56,657 bases of DNA. Source: Muribaculaceae bacterium. GTDB lineage: Bacteria; Bacteroidota; Bacteroidia; Bacteroidales; Muribaculaceae. Where the stretch lies: NCBI GenBank assembly GCA_017399915.1, contig JAFQAS010000057.1:1-56657 (forward strand). Direction: 5' to 3'. Position 1 is the stretch's first letter. Every line of letters begins with the position of its first letter. Shown piece after piece: positions 18,544 to 26,685 of this stretch. Made by a program: the position numbers and the translations under genes. The notes beneath the pieces are model-generated. The model did not search any database, had not been told where the DNA came from, and saw nothing but the letters and a program-made list of their open reading frames with translations.

Positions 18544-19980
18544 TTACAAATTAAAAGTCCAATCGACCAATTCACGAGGGAGAATGATTTTTTTAGGTTC
18601 GCCACGTTGACCGGTAACGAAATAATGTTTGGCTACTTCGTCGTGGAATTGCGATACAAAGGCTTCTTTTATTCGAGCGCATTTTTCGTTAATGGAGTTC
18701 TTTGTGGGGTCGGTTACATCTTTAATGCTTTTCTTTATTTCTTTGTCGCATTTACGCCCTGTGAGTTGGCTGTAAATGTTGAGCAATTCATCATAGTAGT
18801 CGGGTAAATCTTTAAATAAAATTACATCGGGGTGGCGAAGGAATAAGAAAAATACAGCCTTGGGAAGGGGAGTGAGGTGTATTTCCATATTATTATAATC
18901 GGGAAGGATTATTTTGAAATCGGCAGTGATATGAAGTCGGCTTAAAGAGATTTCTTGTTTAAATAGTGATGCGATAATCGCTTCGGTAACACCTCGTTGG
19001 CGCAATGCTTTAACTCGGTCAATAATTTCACTCATCATTTTTTCGGTATCGAAATTAAAATAAGCGTCGGCATTGAATTTCTCGAGCGAATAGAGAGGGT
19101 GAGTGTCTTTGATATAACGGCACATGCCGGGGAGAATGTGCTCTACCGGACGTGTGTCGCGCGAGGGGACAGGCATATATGCAAATCGGCTTTCACCACC
19201 ATTATAACTATCGCTTGGGAAAAATATAAATCCACGAGTAATTATTTCGGGATTTAGAAAACATTGGCTAATCAAATCCCACGAATGAGATTTTGCGATA
19301 TCATTGGGCGTAAAATTCGCTTCTTCGCTTTGAGGATTAAAATAATGATAAGAGTCAAAATTGTTTAACTTACTTATTGCATTAGATAAATAGATAAAAC
19401 TACAACCGGTTTCCGTAGCCACATATTCGGTGAAATCATCAATGTGTTGAGCTATAAATTGGCTTATATCAGAGTTTGGATTGGTGTCGATATAAATGAG
19501 TTCTTTTCTGTTGGGCTGAAACGAAATGCTATCATCATTAAAATATAAATATTGCATAGGAAATAGTGGGTATTCCCTGTCGGCAACAAAATCATGGATT
19601 ATATTTGGCTTTCTTGCAGGTTCGTCGGCTTTTGTAGTAGAGTTGGAGGGGTGGTTTTCTTTCATAAACAATGAGGCTAATAGGTTGTAAGTAATATATA
19701 ATATTAAAAATGGTGCAATAATATAAAAAATGATGATATTAATTAGTGCGGTGCCAATCTCTTTGACGCTAAATTTCTCAAATTCAATTTCAAACAGATT
19801 GTGCAGATAATCTGAAAACGATCTATGCGGTCGATATGAAATTGACGCAAAGAGCACAAACAGGAGAAAGCATATAGATTGAATTAAAAAGATAATTCCT
19901 ATTGTTGACATGGGAGCATAGGTGAAACAAAATAAAAACAAAAGTACAAATAATTTGACAGATAACGAATTTTTTTGCAA
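18544..19980 (-). CDS. Membrane-anchored hypothetical protein
   Basis: The 478-residue protein has three N-terminal hydrophobic segments (residues 8-24, 25-46 and about 75-108) followed by a large soluble part. The C-terminal third includes LPKAVFFLFLRHP and FKDLPDYYDELLNIY, a pattern I remember from uncharacterised Bacteroides proteins, but no function follows. The start may instead be the Met at residue 24, since a TACTTTTG -7-like box (19939-19946, minus) lies inside the first codons. It precedes the second DUF1016 gene on the same strand. Confidence 0.65.
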   Translation of the reverse strand: MQKNSLSVKLFVLLFLFCFTYAPMSTIGIIFLIQSICFLLFVLFASISYRPHRSFSDYLHNLFEIEFEKFSVKEIGTALINIIIFYIIAPFLILYITYNLLASLFMKENHPSNSTTKADEPARKPNIIHDFVADREYPLFPMQYLYFNDDSISFQPNRKELIYIDTNPNSDISQFIAQHIDDFTEYVATETGCSFIYLSNAISKLNNFDSYHYFNPQSEEANFTPNDIAKSHSWDLISQCFLNPEIITRGFIFFPSDSYNGGESRFAYMPVPSRDTRPVEHILPGMCRYIKDTHPLYSLEKFNADAYFNFDTEKMMSEIIDRVKALRQRGVTEAIIASLFKQEISLSRLHITADFKIILPDYNNMEIHLTPLPKAVFFLFLRHPDVILFKDLPDYYDELLNIYSQLTGRKCDKEIKKSIKDVTDPTKNSINEKCARIKEAFVSQFHDEVAKHYFVTGQRGEPKKIILPRELVDWTFNL

Positions 19981-20045
19981 GCCTTGCAGAAAATAAATAT
20001 CTCCGATTTATTAACTATAAATTTGCATAACAAAACGACATAATT

Positions 20046-20126
20046 ATGCTAACAGTATTATTACTTGCAGGAATATTTTATATAATAATCAAACTTATTA
20101 CAATGGGTTATGGAAGAAAAAAATGA
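20046..20126 (+). CDS. 26-residue hydrophobic micro-protein
   Basis: The ORF encodes MLTVLLLAGIFYIIIKLIT followed by a basic tail MGYGRKK: a single transmembrane helix with positive residues after it. TAAATTTG at 20018-20025 is a good -7 element about 20 nt upstream, though no -33 TTG lies at the right distance. Its last 17 nt overlap the next micro-ORF. Coding is plausible but unproven at this size. Confidence 0.4.
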   Translation: MLTVLLLAGIFYIIIKLITMGYGRKK

Positions 20127-20241
20127 AAAACAAGAGAAAAATGAAAAAGCACCTTGGATAGTGCGCAATGCATGGTGGATTGCAATGTTTTTAGCCGTTT
20201 GGTTTATTAGAATGTGCAACGACCTCTCAAGTCCATATTAA
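20110..20241 (+). CDS. 43-residue membrane micro-protein
   Basis: The ORF starts with a charged segment (MEEKNEKQEKNEKAPW) and then a single hydrophobic helix rich in Trp and Phe (NAWWIAMFLAVWFIRM). It overlaps the preceding micro-ORF by 17 nt in another frame, which suggests translational coupling. No family is recognised. Confidence 0.45.
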   Translation: MEEKNEKQEKNEKAPWIVRNAWWIAMFLAVWFIRMCNDLSSPY

Positions 20242-20580
20242 AATAATTAAAGCCTCTTTAATACAGGTTGAACAAGGACGATAGAAAAATATGACACTCG
20301 CTCATTGGCATAATAAAATATTATGGTTCTATTTGTTTTTGTCGTGAAATATTTATAATTTTACGGCATAATCAATAGAATAATCGCTAATGAATTAAAG
20401 AAACCAAGATTAAATTAACATATTATTAACCGCGTTCGCTCAACTTGTAGATTCTGAAAATTACCACAATACAGAAATTACACAAATACTTACCAAGTGA
20501 ACAAATGGCGAATGCTCGTGCCAATGGGTGCGAGTGTCATTGTGTAAGTATAGGTGTGTGGTAATACCTAAGAATCAGCA
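20242..20580. other. Intergenic stretch with no convincing gene
   Basis: This 339-nt A+T-rich stretch separates the micro-ORFs from the membrane/J-like operon. Its main structure is the nested inverted repeat listed separately at 20460-20565. No strong promoter pair or terminator was found. Confidence 0.5.
20460..20565. repeat. Nested imperfect inverted repeat
   Basis: Three co-centred stems are present: ATTACCACA (20460-20468) with TGTGGTAAT (20557-20565); TACTTAC (20487-20493) with GTAAGTA (20544-20550); and CTCGTGCC (20515-20522) with GGTGCGAG (20527-20534) around a 4-nt loop. It could be a miniature element or a structured RNA leader of the operon starting at 20608. Confidence 0.6.
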
Positions 20581-20607
20581 ATGAGCTCGCACCTAAATTA
20601 TTTTATC

Positions 20608-20808
20608 ATGAAAGCATTTATTGCAATATTGTTAATCGGGAGTGGATTAGTTGCTTTCTTTAAGATATTGGCAACAAGCCCGTCGGTAGAGGAAGTTGGA
20701 GGCGCCTTTATAGGTGTATTGCTTTTTTGTGGTTTGCCCTCATATTTCCTTTTGCGAAATAAAAATAAGAGTGGAGGCAAAGAGTGGTTTGATGGCGACA
20801 AAAAATGA
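20608..20808 (+). CDS. Small two-helix membrane protein
   Basis: From the ATG at 20608 the protein has 66 residues: MKAFIAILLIGSGLVAFFKI, a short linker, GAFIGVLLFCGLPSYFLL, and a basic polar tail ending in WFDGDKK. It is the first of a run of closely spaced genes to 23301. A 9-codon extension to 20581 is possible but would start at the edge of the inverted repeat. Function unknown. Confidence 0.6.
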   Translation: MKAFIAILLIGSGLVAFFKILATSPSVEEVGGAFIGVLLFCGLPSYFLLRNKNKSGGKEWFDGDKK

Positions 20809-20815
20809 TTAATCA

Positions 20816-21397
20816 ATGGAAGAACCACATTTTATAGATCAAACAATAAATGATATAAAGAAAGGGATAAAAGAAAAATCCCGAATGAAGCAATGTGTAG
20901 AATTCGAAGGATCATTATATGAAGAGTTAAAGTATCGATGTTCTCCCGAGAGATATATGGAGCCTTATAACCCCAAAATGGTAGACCTCGCAGCCGATTT
21001 ATATGCCGAAGTTCTCAAATGTGATGAATGGGGAGATAAAGTAAGTCAGGTGGCATTGCGTAAAAAAGCATCGTTGATTCTTGGAGTAAAGTTCTCTACA
21101 AGAAAATTGTATGAGGAGTTAAGAGAAAAATGTAATCCGGAGAATTTTATTAGTCAACAGAATTATGATGCAGAAAAGGTGAAATTAGCCAACTCTTATT
21201 ATCAAAAAATAAATGAGTGTTGTGACGATATAGACGCCTTAGAACGACTTGAAAAAGAAATTATAGTGATGTTCCCGGATTCAGGTAATCATTCAGAGAC
21301 AAATACGGATAATGAAGACTATTCTGCACTTGTGGTGATAATTGCGTTAATTGGGCTTATTGGAATAGTATGTATAATGATGGCGAATTTTAAATAA
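20816..21397 (+). CDS. Tail-anchored protein with two J-domain-like modules
   Basis: The 193-residue protein has two similar units, LYEELKYRCSPERY (about 31-44) and LYEELREKCNPENF (about 101-114), each followed by a helix. Together with the HPDR form in the protein at 21806 they look like degenerate J-domain helices in which the HPD tripeptide has decayed to SPE and NPE. A single hydrophobic segment (VVIIALIGLIGIVCIMMA) at the C-terminus should anchor it to the membrane. The J-like assignment rests on short motifs only. Starts 7 nt after the previous gene. Confidence 0.65.
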   Translation: MEEPHFIDQTINDIKKGIKEKSRMKQCVEFEGSLYEELKYRCSPERYMEPYNPKMVDLAADLYAEVLKCDEWGDKVSQVALRKKASLILGVKFSTRKLYEELREKCNPENFISQQNYDAEKVKLANSYYQKINECCDDIDALERLEKEIIVMFPDSGNHSETNTDNEDYSALVVIIALIGLIGIVCIMMANFK

Positions 21398-21405
21398 ATA
21401 ATGAA

Positions 21406-21813
21406 ATGTTTGAAAATACATGGAACAGAATAATAGAATGGTTTAAAGACCGTTCTGAACGAGCGAAATTGGTGCGTAATTTTAATGAGGCAGCGCGTAA
21501 TGCGTTTGTTTCAGGGTCGGTGCCAACATTGCTTAAAGCCGATTTCTCTAAAGGAGTTAAAGAATATCGTCATGACCTTTCGGCATGGATAAATACAGGT
21601 TTTAGAGTGCAAGCCTTTACGGGTAGACCTTTGTCTAAAGCCGAAATGCAATTCATTGGGCTTACGATTCTTTCTGACGAGAGCCTAATTCGCCGACTAA
21701 TTGCCTTGGGCTGGGATACATTAGAAGTTCATGATAATAAAGGAACGTATGGGTTGCGATGGAAGATGATGGATCATGTGGTGATTGGAGGAATTTTGCC
21801 TGAATATGATTAA
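21406..21813 (+). CDS. Conserved-looking hypothetical protein
   Basis: The 135-residue soluble protein begins with an amphipathic basic helix (MFENTWNRIIEWFKDRSERAK). A compact alpha/beta region follows, with TGRPLSKAEMQFIGLTILSD and a C-terminal strand-rich end (TYGLRWKMMDHVVIGG). I do not recognise the family. It starts 8 nt after its neighbour and its stop codon overlaps the ATGA of the next gene, so it is part of the same operon as the J-like proteins. Confidence 0.65.
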   Translation: MFENTWNRIIEWFKDRSERAKLVRNFNEAARNAFVSGSVPTLLKADFSKGVKEYRHDLSAWINTGFRVQAFTGRPLSKAEMQFIGLTILSDESLIRRLIALGWDTLEVHDNKGTYGLRWKMMDHVVIGGILPEYD

Positions 21814-22186
21814 AGTATTAGTTATGGACGTATTAAATAATATTTGGTTTTATATTTCTATTGTTGAATTTGTAGTTATAGCAAGTTTGCTAATTGTGAT
21901 TTTGAAAAATAAGAAACGTAAACATGGTAAGAAAATAAATAAAAAAGACTTGTTGAATTCTTCAGAAGATGTAGATTTTGGTGGAGTAATTCAAAGTTCT
22001 TTTCATGCAAAAGGATTATATGATACTTTAATTAGAAAGTGCCATCCTGATAGATATATTGACGAAAAACGGCGACAGATTGCGTCGGAATTATCATCGC
22101 AAATAGTAGAGAACAAGCATAATTATAAGAAACTTTGTGAATTGAAAGAAATCGCAGTTGTGAAGTTAAACATAAAAATCGATTGA
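21806..22186 (+). CDS. Membrane-anchored protein with J-domain-like HPDR motif
   Basis: The chosen ATG overlaps the previous stop (ATGATTAA), which suggests coupling; the ATG at 21824 is an alternative. One N-terminal transmembrane helix (IVEFVVIASLLIVILKN) and a basic linker are followed by LYDTLIRKCHPDRYIDEKRR. The HPD triad between two helices is the hallmark of J domains that stimulate Hsp70 ATPase. Only the second and third helix of a J domain seem to be present, so chaperone activity is speculative. Confidence 0.65.
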   Translation: MIKVLVMDVLNNIWFYISIVEFVVIASLLIVILKNKKRKHGKKINKKDLLNSSEDVDFGGVIQSSFHAKGLYDTLIRKCHPDRYIDEKRRQIASELSSQIVENKHNYKKLCELKEIAVVKLNIKID

Positions 22187-22187
22187 T

Positions 22188-22406
22188 ATGAAAGTAGGAG
22201 GTTGGATATTGATAATATTTGGAACGTTAAATGTGGTATTAAGAGGCCTTGCAATGTCGGAATGTCCGCCACAATATAGAGGTGACCAAATGGGGCTTAT
22301 TTTCTTTGGGGTAATAATGCTCGTAGGAGGCATAATACTTTTAAACAAAGCTCAAAAGAAAAAGCAAGAAGATAAAAAACGCGATGAATGGTTAAATGGG
22401 AAATAA
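22188..22406 (+). CDS. Small two-helix membrane protein
   Basis: The 72-residue protein has two hydrophobic helices (GGWILIIFGTLNVVLRGLAM and GLIFFGVIMLVGGIILL) and a strongly charged tail (KAQKKKQEDKKRDEW). It resembles the protein at 20608 in layout, and the final EW(F/L)(D/N)G is shared by both, hinting that they are distant paralogues. It begins 1 nt after the preceding stop. Confidence 0.6.
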   Translation: MKVGGWILIIFGTLNVVLRGLAMSECPPQYRGDQMGLIFFGVIMLVGGIILLNKAQKKKQEDKKRDEWLNGK

Positions 22407-22407
22407 T

Positions 22408-23301
22408 ATGATAAAACGAATTTTTATATTAATAATTACATTAGGAATAACATTAGATTTTGTCGCAATAGCGAGTTTAAAGAAAAAGGCGATACTAATC
22501 AATCGAATTGAAGTGCAAGATGGTTCGCAATATAGCTACGGAAACAATTTGGGGTCTGGAATTATAGATTGCTTTGGATTAAGACAAGCTAATTTTAATA
22601 ACATTTATTCATATTGGACTTTTCCTAATGCTTCAACCCAAAGAACCGGAGCATTAGACCATTCAGTTATTAGCAAATTTAATTCACAAACTATAGAAGT
22701 GTCAATTAATTTAAAAGGTGAAGAATTGACGATTGGGTTTAAAAATAAAACATCTATGTGGTTGGCATTAGATATCTCATCGATAAGTTATAATATTTCA
22801 TATTTTAGAAATGGAATAAAAATAGATTATCCGAGTTCGGAATTTGCTCAAACATTGGGGACATTATTTAGTTATCATAGAGGACAATATGATCTAGTCT
22901 TATTCCCGCCATATGCGAAGTCTGAATTTTCATATTTTAGGGTTGATGGGGTATTGAATGGTTATGAAATAATAAGTCCATGTATCAAAGATAATTCAAG
23001 ACTCGATTTTAATATGCCTATGTATGTTTTTTTATCAGACCTTTTTACCTCTAATAAATCGTATATGCGTAAAAAACAAGCATATTGGTATTCACAAGAA
23101 ACTCCAATAAAAAAACGAGAACCATATAGAGGAGCTTATTTTATGGATGGAAAATCAAGATATATTCACAATAATTCAATCTCATATCTTGATTCTTATT
23201 ATGAATTAATTAGACTTAAGTTTGTTTGTGATGTTGATGTTTCAAATGAGGTTGTTTCAGCTGTGAAAAATAAATATGGGCTGAAGGTTTATTCAAAATA
23301 A
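22408..23301 (+). CDS. Secreted or membrane-anchored hypothetical protein
   Basis: The ATG at 22408 directly follows the previous stop and gives 297 residues; the ATG at 22396 would overlap the previous gene. An N-terminal hydrophobic helix (RIFILIITLGITLDFVAIAS) acts as signal or anchor. The rest is rich in aromatic residues and beta-forming sequence (SYWTFPNASTQRTG, SYNISYFRNGIKIDYPSS), suggesting an extracytoplasmic beta domain. No family recognised. It closes the operon that starts at 20608. Confidence 0.6.
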   Translation: MIKRIFILIITLGITLDFVAIASLKKKAILINRIEVQDGSQYSYGNNLGSGIIDCFGLRQANFNNIYSYWTFPNASTQRTGALDHSVISKFNSQTIEVSINLKGEELTIGFKNKTSMWLALDISSISYNISYFRNGIKIDYPSSEFAQTLGTLFSYHRGQYDLVLFPPYAKSEFSYFRVDGVLNGYEIISPCIKDNSRLDFNMPMYVFLSDLFTSNKSYMRKKQAYWYSQETPIKKREPYRGAYFMDGKSRYIHNNSISYLDSYYELIRLKFVCDVDVSNEVVSAVKNKYGLKVYSK

Positions 23302-23504
23302 ACGTATTATAAGGTAATCGTGAGTGATGACGGATGAATAACGTGTTATGTCATAAGTTTACAATTTGTAAAAAGTCAGACATAGGGGCAAGTTTTCAAC
23401 TCTCAACTCTCAATTACCTACGGCGAGCTAAAGGCTAGCAATTTTCAATTCTCCATTTTCCATTTTCAATTCAATCTTTCCTTTCTCCTCTTTCCTTTTT
23501 CCTT

Positions 23505-24542
23505 TTAATTATGGTCTCCGCGGGTGGGGTTGATGTGGTAGCCTATTGTGGCGAGTTGTTGTGAGAGGTTGTTGAGGGTTGTTGTGATGTCGTTTTGTGA
23601 GTGTTCTTTTCCGGGGTAAATCTCATATTTAGGGCGGGCGGTGAGGGGTGAAATGTTGGGCATCACCACATTTGCCCCCGACAGAATGCCGTCGAGATAG
23701 CCTGTTGGCGATAGCGAAGCCAACGCAGTGGTGGCAGGGATATTGGCTTTTGGGTGCATCAGTCGGGCTATCGCAATCACAGCGAGAGTGAGGCGGAGGT
23801 CGCCAGTGGGAGCAGAGCCTAATGGAGTGTCGGGGTGGGGTATAAACGTGCCTATCCCTATCATTGCCGGACGGATTTCTTGCATCAACAATAAATCTTC
23901 CACGAGGTGATCAATCGTTTGCCCGGGCACACCCACCATCATTCCCATGCCGGCTTGATAGCCTATCCGAGCGAGTGTTTTGATGCAGTCGATGCGATTG
24001 GCGTGCGACATCTCCCCGGGGTGTATCTGCTCGTAGAGGTCACGGTTTGCCGCCTCGTGGCGTAGCAGATAGCGCGAACCCCCGGCCTCGTAAAGTCGTT
24101 GATACGATTCGGCCTTTCGTTCGCCAAGCGAGAGCGTTATCGTCGCTTCGGGACATTGGTGGCGTAGTTGTGAAATGAGATTGACCAATCTCTCGTCGGT
24201 AAATGCTACATCTTCGCCACCTTGCAGCACGAAGGTGCGCAATCCTGCGTTATATCCATCTTTGCAACAAGCGAGAATCTCCTCGTCGGATAGACGATAG
24301 CGCGAAGCGTTTTTGTTGTCGCGTCGCAATCCACAATAGTAGCAGTTATTACGGCAATAGCTGCTTATCTCGATGAGCCCGCGAGTGAAAATGCCAGACC
24401 CAAACTGCTCGCGTGCAATTTGGGCAGCTATATCTCTTAATTGATTAAACGTGTTGTCATCGCCACAAGCCGCAAGCAATCGTCGAAGCCCCTCGGCCTC
24501 AATCGCATGCTCACCCGCCAACTGTTTAATCAATTTAATCAT
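23505..24542 (-). CDS. hydE: [FeFe] hydrogenase maturase HydE (radical SAM)
   Basis: HydE is a radical-SAM enzyme needed for the dithiolate-bridged diiron unit of the H-cluster. The motif CRNNCYYC (CX3CX2C) is followed by GLRRDNKNASRY, typical of the HydE/BioB group. The proper start is the ATG at 24542, giving 345 residues (MIKLIKQLAGEHAIEAEGL). The open frame runs 44 codons further upstream, but those codons lie in the repeat at 24567-24682 and spell the same peptide as the copy at 26280, so they are not part of HydE. Confidence 0.94.
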   Translation of the reverse strand: MIKLIKQLAGEHAIEAEGLRRLLAACGDDNTFNQLRDIAAQIAREQFGSGIFTRGLIEISSYCRNNCYYCGLRRDNKNASRYRLSDEEILACCKDGYNAGLRTFVLQGGEDVAFTDERLVNLISQLRHQCPEATITLSLGERKAESYQRLYEAGGSRYLLRHEAANRDLYEQIHPGEMSHANRIDCIKTLARIGYQAGMGMMVGVPGQTIDHLVEDLLLMQEIRPAMIGIGTFIPHPDTPLGSAPTGDLRLTLAVIAIARLMHPKANIPATTALASLSPTGYLDGILSGANVVMPNISPLTARPKYEIYPGKEHSQNDITTTLNNLSQQLATIGYHINPTRGDHN

Positions 24543-24566
24543 ATCTTGAGAATTAAGAGTTGTGAC

Positions 24567-24682
24567 TCGAAGAAAAATAGGAGGAACAATGGAGCAAATG
24601 AGAGCAATAACTCTCCTCTTGAAAATTACAGAGGAATTTTTAGGAGGAGTACCCCGAAGGGGGGAGGTGGTCATAATTCCGC
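24567..24682 (-). repeat. 116-bp inverted repeat, left copy
   Basis: The reverse complement of this segment is identical over 116 bases to 26272-26387. It sits between the hydE start and the hydA stop, and carries the ACCTCC and GAGGAGAGTT modules of the dispersed repeat family. Confidence 0.9.
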
Positions 24683-24708
24683 ATTCCGCACTCCGCCTTC
24701 CGCATTAA

Positions 24709-26166
24709 TTAATCTTTGTTCAGTGGTTCGCGGCTTTTGAGCGCGTCGCTGAAAATCTTGCGGCCTGAGTCGTAGGCAGTGTGAAGGCTCGGACCTGAGA
24801 TGCAGCCACCTTCGCACGCCATCACCTCAAGGAATTGTGCAGGCGATTTGCCGGTCTTGCCATAAGCCTTGAGCAATGCCACAGTCTTTTTGTCGAGGTT
24901 AGAGATTTGTTGGTGAGTGAACGAGAACGCGCCATTCACATGAGCGGCAACGGCTGCCGTTACTCCACCATTTTGTGCAAATCCGTGCGCCTCGCGTGCC
25001 ACCTTGATGGGCAGACGGAACACCTTGTCCTCATCGAGCAATATATCCATGCCCTCAAACACCGATTGCAATTCTTCAAACGTCATCACATAGTCGACCG
25101 CATCGTCCTTGCGCGCCTCTTTGCGTTTAGCGATACATGGACCTATAAACACCACCTTGGCGTCGGGGTATTGCTCACGCACTATTTGGGCAGTGTAATA
25201 CATAGGCGAACGTGTGCTCGAGATGTATTGCTTGAGTTCGGGCGCATGCTTTTCGGCCATTTCGATATATGACGGACAGCACGAAGTGGTCATGAATGGT
25301 TGACCTTCGTCGAGCTTCTCTTTGAGTTCTTCGCTCTCTTTCTCGGTAGTCACCACCGCACCGCGAGCCACCTCTATCACATCGGCAAAGCCTATCTCTT
25401 TTATCGAGTTGTAGATAAATTCGGCAGGGGCTTTATATTGCGAGAGGATAGCGGGAGCCACCATCGCAATCACTTTCTCGCCACGCTTGATGCTTTGGAG
25501 AATGTCGAACACTTGCGAAATCTCGAAGATGGCACCAAATGGGCAACTGTTCAAGCACTTGCCGCAATAGATACACTTCGACTCGTCGATATGTTCCACA
25601 CCGAATTCATCTTTGCTGATAGCGCCCACCGGGCAAGCCTCCTCGCAAGGGATGGGAATGTGCACGATAGCATGGTAGGGGCAACTGTTGAAACATTTGC
25701 CGCAGCTGATACATTTCGACTTGTTGATGCGGCCTTGGCTCGTTTCCGAGTCAAACTCTATGGCATCTTTGGGGCAGTTGAGCGAGCAGGCACGCGCCAC
25801 ACAACCACGACAAAGGTTGGTGATTTGATAGTTGGTGCGCACACACGATGAACAAGCCTCATCGACCACACACATTATGTTTTCGCGAGTCTTTTCGCGA
25901 TTGAGTGCTCGGCGAGCATATTCCGACAATGGTGTCAACTCGTCGTCTTCGTCGCTCATGTCAAATCCCATCAACGGGAGTGACTTATATTTCCACACGG
26001 CACGTTCCTTGTGAATACAACAACGGCCCATCGTGTGCGACTTGCGAGGACTTAATTCAAGGGGTAAACGGTCGATTTTCTCAACCAACTCATTTTCATT
26101 CCATAATTTGATGAGGCGGGTCAGTAATCGTTGACGCACAATCATCACATTGTTACGTATAGCCAT
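24709..26166 (-). CDS. hydA: Monomeric [FeFe] hydrogenase, group B-like
   Basis: The 485-residue protein should make or consume H2 in fermentation. After an N-terminal region with four Cys (CSSC...CRGC), two ferredoxin-like 4Fe-4S motifs follow: CISCGKCFNSCPY and CIYCGKCLNSCPF. The H-cluster domain shows all three signatures: TTSCCPSYIEMAEKH, FIGPCIAKRKEA and EVMACEGGCISGP. The TSCCPSY and GPCIAKRKE forms fit the group B (B1/B3) enzymes I know from Bacteroidales and Clostridia. A -7-like TAATTTTG is at 26186-26193 on the minus strand, 20 nt from the ATG. Perfect inverted repeats flank the gene. Confidence 0.93.
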   Translation of the reverse strand: MAIRNNVMIVRQRLLTRLIKLWNENELVEKIDRLPLELSPRKSHTMGRCCIHKERAVWKYKSLPLMGFDMSDEDDELTPLSEYARRALNREKTRENIMCVVDEACSSCVRTNYQITNLCRGCVARACSLNCPKDAIEFDSETSQGRINKSKCISCGKCFNSCPYHAIVHIPIPCEEACPVGAISKDEFGVEHIDESKCIYCGKCLNSCPFGAIFEISQVFDILQSIKRGEKVIAMVAPAILSQYKAPAEFIYNSIKEIGFADVIEVARGAVVTTEKESEELKEKLDEGQPFMTTSCCPSYIEMAEKHAPELKQYISSTRSPMYYTAQIVREQYPDAKVVFIGPCIAKRKEARKDDAVDYVMTFEELQSVFEGMDILLDEDKVFRLPIKVAREAHGFAQNGGVTAAVAAHVNGAFSFTHQQISNLDKKTVALLKAYGKTGKSPAQFLEVMACEGGCISGPSLHTAYDSGRKIFSDALKSREPLNKD

Positions 26167-26251
26167 AGATTGGTAAATTATTCTGCAAAATTAGCATTTT
26201 TTATACTAATAAAGGAATATTCCCCTATTTATTTTTTGACAGAAAGAGATA

Positions 26252-26460
26252 ATTAATGCAGAGTGAGGAGAGCGGAATTATGACCACCTCCCCCCTTCGG
26301 GGTACTCCTCCTAAAAATTCCTCTGTAATTTTCAAGAGGAGAGTTATTGCTCTCATTTGCTCCATTGTTCCTCCTATTTTTCTTCGAAAAACAAGAGGAG
26401 AGTTGCAACTCTCCTCTTGCTTATGTCAAACTTCGTTGAGCCCTTCGGGGGAAGTTAATT
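26252..26460 (+). repeat. Composite repeat upstream of hydA, containing right copy of the 116-bp inverted repeat
   Basis: The segment opens with a degraded TTAATGC terminus, contains the 116-bp perfect copy at 26272-26387, and continues with the GAGGAGAGTTGCAACTCTC and AGCCCTTCGG modules also seen at 9551-9610. An open frame across it (26256-26465) is an artefact of the repeat. Confidence 0.85.
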
Positions 26461-26637
26461 CATAATAATGCTTATGTTCATAAATTTATATAGTATAATA
26501 ATTTGCATTATGAATTATGGACTATGCATTATGCATTAATGGGGGCGGCAGCCTTTATGTTCTTTTGTCCTTCTGTCTAACTCTATTCTGACACGGTGTG
26601 CCGTGTCCATACAAAAAATAACTTTCAACTTTTGTAG
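26461..26637. other. A+T-rich spacer with short repeat modules
   Basis: It contains degenerate ATTATGAATTATG-type microrepeats and the TGACACGGTGTGCCGTGTC hairpin (about 26589-26608) next to GTCCTTCTGTCTAA, a pair also found at 9656, 28764 and 29417. No gene seen. Confidence 0.6.
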
Positions 26638-26649
26638 GTGTTATCTATA

Positions 26650-26677
26650 TTGTTTTCGTATCTTTTCATTACCTTTG
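26650..26677 (+). promoter_or_regulatory. Promoter for the patatin gene, inside the longest open frame
   Basis: TTG at 26650-26652 and TACCTTTG at 26670-26677 are 17 nt apart. Transcription would start near 26682, so the earlier ATG of the open frame (26638) could not be the translation start. Confidence 0.6.
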
Positions 26678-26685
26678 CTATTGAT

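Noticed and set aside
23302..23504. A gene or structured RNA between the J-like operon and hydE
   Set aside because: Only pyrimidine-rich low-complexity DNA (TTTTCAATTCTCC-type) is present, with no stable stem or frame.
24543..24674. A 44-residue N-terminal extension of HydE
   Set aside because: These codons lie in the dispersed repeat and encode the same peptide as the unrelated copy at 26280; the family start is the ATG at 24542.
26256..26465. A 69-residue protein gene
   Set aside because: The frame is entirely repeat DNA and has no independent coding signs.
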